Origin: Streptomyces cylindrosporus
Lineage (GTDB): Bacteria; Actinomycetota; Actinomycetes; Streptomycetales; Streptomycetaceae
Assembly (NCBI RefSeq): GCF_022698165.1
Contig: NZ_JALDAY010000016.1
Location: 62,001 to 126,000 of the forward strand
Direction of reading: 5' to 3'
Length of the DNA: 64,000 nucleotides
The position numbers and the translations under genes were made by a program. A model generated the notes under the pieces. That model searched no databases and had not been told where the DNA came from. It worked only from the letters and a program-made list of their open reading frames with translations. Within the stretch, counting starts at the first letter, position 1, and the number at the start of each line of letters is the position of its first letter. Shown one piece after another: positions 35,746 to 43,218 of this stretch.

Positions 35746-37394
35746 TACGACCGCCGAAGGCGAGAGGCGGGAGCGCGGCTCGGCTCGGGCTCATGGCCCT
35801 GCCCGTCGCGTTCTTCGCCGTCTTCTTCGCCTGGCCCGTCGCCGCGATCGTGGCGCGCGGGCTCAAGGTCGACGGGGCCTGGCAGTTCGGGCGGATCCTC
35901 GATGTCGTCGCCCAGGACGACATCCGGCACGTCCTGTGGTTCACCACCTGGCAGGCGCTCGCCTCCACCGCGCTCACGCTGCTGATCGCGCTCCCCGGCG
36001 CGTACGTCTTCGCGCGCTTCGACTTCCCGGGCAAGCAGGTGCTGCGGGCCGTCGTCACCGTCCCGTTCGTGCTGCCGACCGTCGTCGTCGGTACGGCGTT
36101 CCTCGCGCTCCTCGGACGCGGGGGCCTGCTCGACGAGCTGTGGGGCGTACGGCTGGACACCACCGTGTGGGCCATCCTGCTGGCGCACGTCTTCTTCAAC
36201 TACGCGGTCGTCGTACGGACGGTGGGCGGGCTGTGGGGACAGCTCGACCCGCGTCAGGAGGAAGCGGCGCGGATGCTGGGCGCCTCTCCGCTGCGGGCCT
36301 GGCGGAAGGTGACGCTGCCCGCCCTCGCGCCCGCCGTGGCCGCCGCCGCGCTCATGGTCTTCCTCTTCACCTTCACCTCCTTCGGCGTGGTGCAGATCCT
36401 CGGTGGGCCCACCTTCTCCACGCTCGAGGTCGAGATCTACCGGCAGACCTCCGAGATCTTCGACCTGTCCACGGCCGCCGTCCTCACCATCGTCCAGTTC
36501 GTGGCGGTGGGCGCGATCCTCGCCGTGCACGCGTGGACCGTACGGCGGCGGGAGACCGCCCTGCGCCTGGTGGACGCGGGCACCACGGCCCGGCGGCCGC
36601 GCGGGAGAGGCCAGTGGGCGCTGCTCGCCGGGGTCCTGGCCACCATCGCCGTACTGCTCCTGCTGCCGCTCGCCGTGCTCGTCCAACGCTCCCTGGACGC
36701 ACCCGACTTCGGCTACTACCGCGCGCTGACCCACGAGGACGGCGGGACCTTCCTCGTCCCGCCGATCGACACGATCGGCAACTCGCTCCAGTACGCCCTC
36801 GCCGCCACCGCCATCGCCGTGCTGATCGGTGCTCTCGCCGCCGCGGCCCTCGCGCGCCGGGACGCCGGCCGGCTGGTGCGCGGCTTCGACGCGCTGCTGA
36901 TGCTGCCGCTGGGCGTCTCCGCGGTGACCGTCGGCTTCGGGTTCCTGATCGCCCTCGACGAACCGCCGCTGGACCTGAGGTCCTCCTGGATCCTGGTGCC
37001 GCTCGCGCAGGCGCTGGTGGGCGTCCCCTTCGTCGTACGGACGATGCTGCCCGTGCTGCGGGCCGTGGACGGGCGGTTGAGGGAAGCCGCGGCCGTCCTC
37101 GGGGCCTCGCCGTGGCGGGTGTGGCGGGAGGTCGATCTGCCGCTGGTGCGGCGGGCGCTGCTGGTCGCGGCGGGCTTCGCGTTCGCGGTGTCGCTGGGGG
37201 AGTTCGGGGCGACCGTGTTCATCGCGCGGCCTGACAACCCGACACTGCCGGTCGCCGTGGCCCGGCTGCTCGGCCGCCCCGGAGACCTCAACTACGGCCA
37301 GGCGATGGCCCTTTCCACGATTCTGATGGTGGTGTGCGCGGTGGCGCTGCTGGTGCTCGAGCGGCTCCGTACCGACCGGACCGGGGAGTTCTAG
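35709..37394 (+). CDS. thiP: Thiamine ABC transporter permease ThiP
   Basis: A fused double permease of 561 aa with about twelve membrane helices in two BPD-type halves. The EAA loops are visible in each half (EEAARMLGASPLRAWRKVTL and REAAAVLGASPWRVWREVDL). GTG 35709 overlaps thiB by 37 bases; GTG 35721 is an alternative. No SD is seen, so coupling with thiB is likely. Confidence 0.93.
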   Translation: MGQVVDVTRTEVVRPPKARGGSAARLGLMALPVAFFAVFFAWPVAAIVARGLKVDGAWQFGRILDVVAQDDIRHVLWFTTWQALASTALTLLIALPGAYVFARFDFPGKQVLRAVVTVPFVLPTVVVGTAFLALLGRGGLLDELWGVRLDTTVWAILLAHVFFNYAVVVRTVGGLWGQLDPRQEEAARMLGASPLRAWRKVTLPALAPAVAAAALMVFLFTFTSFGVVQILGGPTFSTLEVEIYRQTSEIFDLSTAAVLTIVQFVAVGAILAVHAWTVRRRETALRLVDAGTTARRPRGRGQWALLAGVLATIAVLLLLPLAVLVQRSLDAPDFGYYRALTHEDGGTFLVPPIDTIGNSLQYALAATAIAVLIGALAAAALARRDAGRLVRGFDALLMLPLGVSAVTVGFGFLIALDEPPLDLRSSWILVPLAQALVGVPFVVRTMLPVLRAVDGRLREAAAVLGASPWRVWREVDLPLVRRALLVAAGFAFAVSLGEFGATVFIARPDNPTLPVAVARLLGRPGDLNYGQAMALSTILMVVCAVALLVLERLRTDRTGEF

Positions 37395-38429
37395 ATGCTG
37401 CTGAGCCTTCAGGACGCCACCGTCCGCTTCGGCGGGCGGGCCGTGCTCGACGCCGTCGGCCTCGATGTCGCCGAGCACGAGGTGGTGTGCGTGCTCGGGC
37501 CCAGCGGTAGCGGCAAGTCGACGCTGCTGCGGGCGGTCGCCGGGCTCCAATCCCTGTCCGGGGGGCGGGTGTTGCTCGACGGCCGGGACCAGACCGGAGT
37601 TCCCGCGCACAGGCGCGAGGTCGGGCTGATGTTCCAGGACCATCAGCTGTTCCCGCAGCGGGACGTGGGCGGGAACGTCGCCTTCGGCCTGCGGATGCAC
37701 GGCGCGTCCAAAACCCAACAGGGCGAGCGGGTAGGAGAGTTGCTGGAACTCGTCGGCCTCCCGGGCGCCGCCCGCCGGGCCGTCGCCTCGCTCTCCGGCG
37801 GCGAGCAGCAGCGCGTCGCGCTCGCCCGCGCTCTCGCGCCCAGTCCCCGGCTGCTGATGCTCGACGAACCGCTCGGCCAGCTGGACCGTTCCCTGCGGGA
37901 GCGCCTCGTCGTCGAACTCCGGGAGCTGTTCGGGCAGTTGGGCACCACCGTCCTCGCCGTCACACACGACCAGGGCGAGGCCTTCGCGCTCGCCGACCGG
38001 GTCGTGGTGATGCGGGACGGGCGGATCGCCCAGTCCGGTACGCCACTCGATGTGTGGCAGCGGCCGGCGGACGAGTTCGTGGCCCGCTTCCTCGGCTTCG
38101 ACAACGTCGTGGAGGGCACGGTGACCGCGGAGGCCGCCGACACCCCCTGGGGTAAGGTCCCGGTCCCCGAGGGCGCCCCCCAGGGCCCGCGCACCCTCCT
38201 CGTCCGCCCCGCCGGCGTCCGTCTCGTCCCCGCCGACGAGGGCCTGCGCTGCACGGTCGCCGCGCGCACCTTCAGGGGCACCCATGTCGCCGTACACCTG
38301 CAGCCGGAGGACGCGCCGCGGCTGGAGGCGGCCTGTGCGCTGCGGGAGGCGCCGGGGGTCGGGGACGCGGTCGGGGTGGAGTTCGACGCTGCCGAAATCG
38401 TGGTGCTCGGACCGGAGGCCCGTCCCTAG
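37395..38429 (+). CDS. thiQ: Thiamine ABC transporter ATPase ThiQ-like
   Basis: A 344-aa ATPase. Walker A is GPSGSGKS, Q-loop MFQDHQLFPQ, signature LSGGEQQRVALARAL, Walker B LLMLDEP and H-loop VTHDQGEA. The C-terminal ~110 residues form a TOBE-like extension absent from E. coli ThiQ. It starts right after the thiP stop codon. Confidence 0.92.
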   Translation: MLLSLQDATVRFGGRAVLDAVGLDVAEHEVVCVLGPSGSGKSTLLRAVAGLQSLSGGRVLLDGRDQTGVPAHRREVGLMFQDHQLFPQRDVGGNVAFGLRMHGASKTQQGERVGELLELVGLPGAARRAVASLSGGEQQRVALARALAPSPRLLMLDEPLGQLDRSLRERLVVELRELFGQLGTTVLAVTHDQGEAFALADRVVVMRDGRIAQSGTPLDVWQRPADEFVARFLGFDNVVEGTVTAEAADTPWGKVPVPEGAPQGPRTLLVRPAGVRLVPADEGLRCTVAARTFRGTHVAVHLQPEDAPRLEAACALREAPGVGDAVGVEFDAAEIVVLGPEARP

Positions 38430-38438
38430 GCTGAGGGC

Positions 38439-39236
38439 ATGACGCTTCTCGCACACGATCGGTACGTCGACGAAATCGCCCACCAGGTACAGCAGTTGAG
38501 GGCGGTGGTGACGAGCGGCGCGGATCTGACGGCGACCGTGCCGACCTGCCCGGACTGGACGCTGGAGCAGCTCGTGCTGCACATGGGCGGCGCCCTGCGC
38601 TGGTCGGGCACGCTGGTGCGCACCCGGGCGCAGGAGAACATCCCCGACAAGCAGGTGGCGCGCGGCGACGGCCCCGAGGTCGCGGGCGACGCCGCCGCCC
38701 TCGACGCCTGGCTGGCGGAGGCCGGCGAACTGGTCGTGGACGCCCTGCGCGAGGCCGGGCCCGACGCCAAGGTGTGGGGCTGGGCCGGGGTCCAGACCTC
38801 CGGTTTCTGGGCCCGCCGGATGACCCACGAGATCGTCATCCACCGCGCCGACGCCACGCTCGCCGCGGGCATGCCGTACGAAGTGGCGCACGGCATCGCC
38901 GCCGACGCCATCGACGAGTGGCTGGAGATCGTGGAGTACGTACAGCGGACCAACCCGCACCAGGCGGCCGAGGAGCTGCGCGGGTCCGGCCGCAGCCTCC
39001 ACCTGCACGCGACCGACGCCCCGCCCGGGCTGAACGCCGAGTGGCTCGTCGAGCTCACCGAGGACGGGATCGCCTGGCGCCGCGGCCACGAGAAGGCGAC
39101 GGTCGCCCTGCGCGGCCCCCTCACCTCCGTGCTGCTCGCCTTTTACCGCCGACTCCCGCTGGACAGCCCGGAGTTGGAGATCGTCGGCGAGCGGGAGCTG
39201 CTGGAGTTCTGGCTGGAGCGGGCGAGCTTCGGATGA
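38439..39236 (+). CDS. Mycothiol-dependent maleylpyruvate isomerase family protein
   Basis: A 265-aa DinB/MDMPI-fold protein. The N-terminal metal-binding part includes PTCPDWTLEQLVLHMGGALR and the HEIVIHRADA segment with the expected His. Family members use mycothiol, the actinobacterial thiol. The substrate is unknown. It lies 9 bases after thiQ and could be part of its transcript. Confidence 0.85.
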   Translation: MTLLAHDRYVDEIAHQVQQLRAVVTSGADLTATVPTCPDWTLEQLVLHMGGALRWSGTLVRTRAQENIPDKQVARGDGPEVAGDAAALDAWLAEAGELVVDALREAGPDAKVWGWAGVQTSGFWARRMTHEIVIHRADATLAAGMPYEVAHGIAADAIDEWLEIVEYVQRTNPHQAAEELRGSGRSLHLHATDAPPGLNAEWLVELTEDGIAWRRGHEKATVALRGPLTSVLLAFYRRLPLDSPELEIVGERELLEFWLERASFG

Positions 39237-39252
39237 GGGCCTGAACGACGAT

Positions 39253-39283
39253 GGCCCGTCCCCCGGGGATACGGGGACGGGCC
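39253..39283. terminator. Bidirectional terminator
   Basis: A perfect 11-bp stem (GGCCCGTCCCC at 39253-39263; complement at 39273-39283) with a 9-base loop. It lies between convergent genes and can serve both strands. Confidence 0.85.
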
Positions 39284-39305
39284 ACGGCGTAGTGCGCGAG
39301 GAGCG

Positions 39306-40004
39306 TCAGCGGCTGCTGTTCGCCCCACGACGGCGCATGCCGAAGAACACGGCGCCACCGCCGACGACGACGAGCGCGCCCGCGATACCGGCGATCATGC
39401 CGGTGTTGGAGCTCGCACCGGTCTCGGCGAGGTTGGAGTCACCGGCCGCGGGGGACGGCGCGTTGGACGAGGTGTCGGCCGGAGCGGTGCTGCTCTCCGA
39501 GGCCGACGGGGTCGGGGTCGCGGACTCCTCGGCCGGAGGCGTGGTCGAGTCCGACGGCGACGGGGTGGCCGGCGGGGTCGACTCGTCCTTCGAGCAGCCC
39601 TCGGACGGGGTGGTCAGGTTCGGAGTGATGTCCTTGTCGACGATCAGGTGATCCTTGTCCTTGCCGGCCTGGACACGGATGCGGTACTCGGCGTTCGGCG
39701 CCCAGTCCTCTTCGAAGGTGACGTCGACACCTTCCTTGGTGCCGGTGACGTCCTGCGAACCGACGGTCTTCGCGTCGGAGCCGTTGTTCTCCAGGAACAC
39801 GGTGATCGTCGCCGGCGTACCGGAGGCGTCCTTGTCGGTGACGACGATGACGCCCTTGCTGCCGTCGCACTTGGCTTCGGCGGAGAACTCACTGATGTTG
39901 CAGGCGAGCGCGGAGCCCGCGGCGCTCAGCGCGAGCGCGGAGGAGGCGGCGGCGACGCCCAGGATCTGCACGGAACGACGCGCGGTGCGGCGAGTTATGG
40001 ACAC
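39306..40004 (-). CDS. Sortase-anchored surface protein (LAETG)
   Basis: A 232-aa secreted protein. It has a signal peptide (to ~ALA, residue 34), then a ~100-residue beta-type domain with three Cys, then a Thr/Ser/Pro-rich wall-spanning stalk. The LAETG sorting motif is followed by a hydrophobic helix (MIAGIAGALVVVGGGAVFFG) and an RRR tail. LAxTG is the class E sortase signal of Streptomyces. The function of the exposed domain is unknown. Confidence 0.9.
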   Translation of the reverse strand: MSITRRTARRSVQILGVAAASSALALSAAGSALACNISEFSAEAKCDGSKGVIVVTDKDASGTPATITVFLENNGSDAKTVGSQDVTGTKEGVDVTFEEDWAPNAEYRIRVQAGKDKDHLIVDKDITPNLTTPSEGCSKDESTPPATPSPSDSTTPPAEESATPTPSASESSTAPADTSSNAPSPAAGDSNLAETGASSNTGMIAGIAGALVVVGGGAVFFGMRRRGANSSR

Positions 40005-40100
40005 TTTTGCCCTTCACGGGATGGCACAACTGCGGGGGGTTTGAAGGGGAAGTGAGGCGACGATGAGGTGAGGCTTCACGTTCCCCAGGAGTCTCACAGG

Positions 40101-40128
40101 TCTATAAGCGTTCCATAAGGAGTGTCAA
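40101..40128 (-). promoter_or_regulatory. Promoter for the LAETG protein gene
   Basis: On the minus strand a perfect TTGACA -35 (40128-40123) and a TATAGA -10 (40106-40101) are 16 bases apart, with transcription expected near 40094 and an 89-base leader. It is the clearest sigma-70/HrdB-type promoter in the window. Confidence 0.7.
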
Positions 40129-40166
40129 TCCGTAGGCACGCCTTGACGGTTGGCTTTACCTCGTTA

Positions 40167-41288
40167 TTAACCACCGAGACGTTTCAACGCGTCCGGAGCC
40201 TCCTCGATCCGGTCAACGAGGGCGATACGGGACTCCATCGACCGTTCCCGGGCGAGTGACTGCAAGAGGGGCCAGGCCGGCAACCGCTCGGTCCAGTGTG
40301 CCCGGTCGACCAGGACCATGGGGGTCGGTTCCCCGCGCGACTCGTAGTAGTTGGGCGTCGCGTTGTCGAAGATCTCCTGTACGGTCCCGGCGGCGCCCGG
40401 CAGGAACACCACTCCCGCGTTGCAGCGGGCCAGCAGGCCGTCCTCGCGGGTGGCGTTGGCGAAGTACTTGGCGATGTGCGACGCGAAGGGGTTCGGCGGC
40501 TCGTGGCCGTAGAACCAGGTCGGGATGCCGATCGAGTGGTTGCCCTTCGGCCAGCGGGTGCGCACCTCGAAGGCGGCCCGCGCCCACTCGGTGATCGACG
40601 GCGTGAACGACGGTGCCCCGCCCAGCAGTTGGCAGGCCTCCTCCAGCACCTCGTCCTCGTACGGCGCGGTATACGCGCCCAGGTTCGCCGCCTCCATCGC
40701 GCCCGGCCCGCCGCCGGTCGCGACGGTCAGCCCGGACCGGCTCAACTCCCGCCCGAGCCGGGCCGCGCCGGCGTACGCCGCCGTCCCGCGCGCCATCGCG
40801 TGGCCGCCCATCACGCCCACCACCCGTGCCCCGCGCAGGAGTTCGTCGAGGGCGTCGGAGATGGAGTCGTCGTGCACGGCGCGCAGCATGGAGGCCCAGA
40901 TGTCACCGTCGGCCTTGGTGGTCTGGAACCACGCGTAGGCGAGGGCGTCCGGGGTCCGCTCGTACCCCTGGTCGAGGCCGGCGAACAGCTCCTCCGCGCG
41001 GTAGAGATGCCCGCGGTACGGGTCGAAGGGCAGGCCCGGCACGGGCGGGAAGACCAGGGCGCCCTCGGCGCGGACCTTCGCCTCCGCGTCCGGCCGCATC
41101 GGGCAGCCGAGGAAGACGGCGTCGGACGTGTCGGTGGTGAGCAACTCCCTTGTGCGGTCCGTCAGATCGACGGCCTGCACTCGGTGTCCGGAGAGCGTTC
41201 CGCGGGCCGAGACGGTCGCGTCGAAGTCCTCGAGCGTCTCGATCTCGCGGTCGTCGTGATGGGCCGCATGGGCCGGGCTGGTCTGCAC
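40167..41288 (-). CDS. LOG family protein
   Basis: A 373-aa Rossmann-fold protein with the two LOG motifs, GGGPGAMEAAN (192-202) and PGAAGTVQEIF (297-307, PGGxGTxxE type, Ala for the second Gly). LOG proteins release cytokinin bases or purine bases from nucleoside monophosphates. The extra ~140 N-terminal residues make it one of the long forms of unknown substrate. GTG start at 41288. Confidence 0.85.
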   Translation of the reverse strand: MQTSPAHAAHHDDREIETLEDFDATVSARGTLSGHRVQAVDLTDRTRELLTTDTSDAVFLGCPMRPDAEAKVRAEGALVFPPVPGLPFDPYRGHLYRAEELFAGLDQGYERTPDALAYAWFQTTKADGDIWASMLRAVHDDSISDALDELLRGARVVGVMGGHAMARGTAAYAGAARLGRELSRSGLTVATGGGPGAMEAANLGAYTAPYEDEVLEEACQLLGGAPSFTPSITEWARAAFEVRTRWPKGNHSIGIPTWFYGHEPPNPFASHIAKYFANATREDGLLARCNAGVVFLPGAAGTVQEIFDNATPNYYESRGEPTPMVLVDRAHWTERLPAWPLLQSLARERSMESRIALVDRIEEAPDALKRLGG

Positions 41289-41325
41289 GGGCCCATGCTA
41301 GGCACGGCGTTCGGCTGCGGCGGGG

Positions 41326-41733
41326 TCAGCCCTGGACGGCGGCCGGGTCCATCCACATGACCTCCCAGGAGTGGCCGTCGAGGTCGTCGAAGGAACGGCC
41401 GTACATGAATCCGTGGTCCTGGATGTCGTCGTTGGCGGTGCCGCCGGCCGCGACCGCCTTGTTCACGAGCTCGTCGACCTTCTCGCGGCTCTCCGCACTC
41501 AGACAGATCAGCACCTCGCTGGTCTTCGTCGAGTCGGCGATCTCCTTCTTCGTGAAGTCGGCGTACCGCTGCTTGCTGAGCAGCATCGCGACGATGGTGT
41601 CGCTGATCACGACGCAGGTGCAGTCGTCCGTGGAGAACTGCGGGTTGATCGTGTAGCCGAGCTCCGTGAAGAACTTCCTCGAGGCGACGACGTCGTCGGT
41701 GGCGAGGTTCACGAAGATCATCTGCTGGTACAT
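41326..41733 (-). CDS. VOC (glyoxalase/bleomycin-resistance-like) protein
   Basis: A 135-aa beta-alpha-beta-beta-beta protein. MYQQMIFVNLATDDVVASRK and GHSWEVMWMDP are family-typical, the latter carrying the usual metal/glutamate position. The substrate is unknown. ATG 41733 follows GGGAGAG. Confidence 0.85.
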   Translation of the reverse strand: MYQQMIFVNLATDDVVASRKFFTELGYTINPQFSTDDCTCVVISDTIVAMLLSKQRYADFTKKEIADSTKTSEVLICLSAESREKVDELVNKAVAAGGTANDDIQDHGFMYGRSFDDLDGHSWEVMWMDPAAVQG

Positions 41734-41841
41734 GGGGGCTCTCCCGTCGAGTGCAGCGTGTCTGGTGCGTGCTGTTCGGTGGGTAGACCCGGGGGTCGTG
41801 CGGAACTCATCGGTGAGCGGGGATTTGGATCCCAGGAATTT

Positions 41842-43218
41842 TCAGGGCGTCAGGGGAAGGGCGGCCAGTTCGGCGACCAGGAGGGTCAGGGGGCCGAAGA
41901 GGGCGAGCAGGGCGGCGGCCCGGAGGGCGGCGGCGCTGCGGAGCATCGTGGCGGGGGCGCCGAGGCGGAGCAGGGCGGCGGTGGTGTCGGCCCTGGCCTG
42001 TCTGGCTTCCACGGCCGCGGTGAGGAGGGTGGCGACGGTGCAGCCGGCGACCAGGAGTGTGCCGAGGGTGGTGAGGGGGCCGAAGGAGGGTTCGGCGGGG
42101 TCGTAAAGGGCGGTCATCGCGTACGCGGCGGAGGCCACGGCGCAGACGATGCCGAGGGGACGGCCGATGCGGGTGGCTTCCTCCATGAGCACGCGGCCGG
42201 CGAGGAGGCGGAGGGCGCCGGGGCGGGCGGACTGGAGGAGGCGGCCGGTGAGGTGGGTGAGGCCGGGGGCGGCGAGGGCGAGGCCGACCGCGGTGAGGAG
42301 GAAGCCGACGAGGATGGCGGGGGTGGTGCCGGTGAGGCCGCCGGGGAGGCCGAGGGTGGGGGTGGAGGTGGCCGCGGTGCGGCCGGCGTAGGCCTCCACG
42401 GCCAGGCCGACGGCGAGGATCGCGGTGCCCCAGGGGAGGCCGGAGGGGGCGGTGCGGGGGGCTGGGGGAGCGGTGGGGTCCGGGTCGTGGGGGGCCGCTG
42501 CCTCGACGGGGTGCAGGTTGTGGGGATCGGTTCCGGGGGTGAGGGTTGCCGTGGGGGGCGTATCGCCTGCCCGGTTCTTGGCCGGATCCGGACGCAACCG
42601 TGCGCCGAAGCGGCCGTATGCGCCGAACGTCTCTCGTCGTGTCGAGCGTCCGTACGCCCCGAAGCGGCCGTACGAGCGTCCCGGCGGCCGGGTCGGGGTC
42701 GGCCGGGCGTCCCGGGGGCGCAGGACCACGCCCACAGCCAGTGACGCGATCGCCGGGACCAGGGCCAGCAGGGTCAGGGCCGCGGGTAGGGGCAACGGCT
42801 TGTCCGCGGCGAGGAATTCGGAGGCCGCGCCGTCGAAGGGCATGCCCGTCAGGTCGCCCCGGAGGTGGAGGAAGAAGAGGAGGGCCACCATCGAGCCGAG
42901 GGTGCAGGACAGGGCGGTTGTCGTTGCCGAGACGGCCATCAGACGGGCCGGACCGAGGCCGATCGCCGAGAGGCCCGGGCGGGGTTTGGTGGCCGGGTCC
43001 GTGCGGGCCACCGCGACCGCGAAGTGGACCGTGGCGGCGAGCGGGGTGAGGCACCAGGCGAGGCGGAGCACGGAGGCCGAGGGGGAGTCGGGGTGGGTCA
43101 TGGCGTAGCCGAGGGTGCACAGGAGGAGGAAGCCGGTGCCTGCCGCGGCCGTGGCCACGAGGAGGCGGCGCAGGTGTACGGCGGGGCGGGCGGCGCGGGT
43201 CAGACGGAGAGCGAGCAC
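41842..43218 (-). CDS. ABC exporter permease (FtsX-like)
   Basis: A 458-aa integral membrane protein with about eight hydrophobic segments in two groups, separated by a ~100-residue Pro/Arg-rich cytoplasmic loop. The loop contains a short internal repeat (GAYGRSTRRETFGAYGRFGA). The start is taken as GTG 43218, overlapping the ATPase gene by 19 bases. The same frame is open for 1.7 kb upstream, but that part is an unused frame of the ATPase gene. Confidence 0.8.
   Translation of the reverse strand: MLALRLTRAARPAVHLRRLLVATAAAGTGFLLLCTLGYAMTHPDSPSASVLRLAWCLTPLAATVHFAVAVARTDPATKPRPGLSAIGLGPARLMAVSATTTALSCTLGSMVALLFFLHLRGDLTGMPFDGAASEFLAADKPLPLPAALTLLALVPAIASLAVGVVLRPRDARPTPTRPPGRSYGRFGAYGRSTRRETFGAYGRFGARLRPDPAKNRAGDTPPTATLTPGTDPHNLHPVEAAAPHDPDPTAPPAPRTAPSGLPWGTAILAVGLAVEAYAGRTAATSTPTLGLPGGLTGTTPAILVGFLLTAVGLALAAPGLTHLTGRLLQSARPGALRLLAGRVLMEEATRIGRPLGIVCAVASAAYAMTALYDPAEPSFGPLTTLGTLLVAGCTVATLLTAAVEARQARADTTAALLRLGAPATMLRSAAALRAAALLALFGPLTLLVAELAALPLTP

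Noticed and set aside
35598..39089. A 1163-residue minus-strand open frame across the thiamine transporter genes
   Set aside because: A shadow frame opposite four well-supported genes, with composition of His/Gly/Asp/Arg typical of antisense reading.
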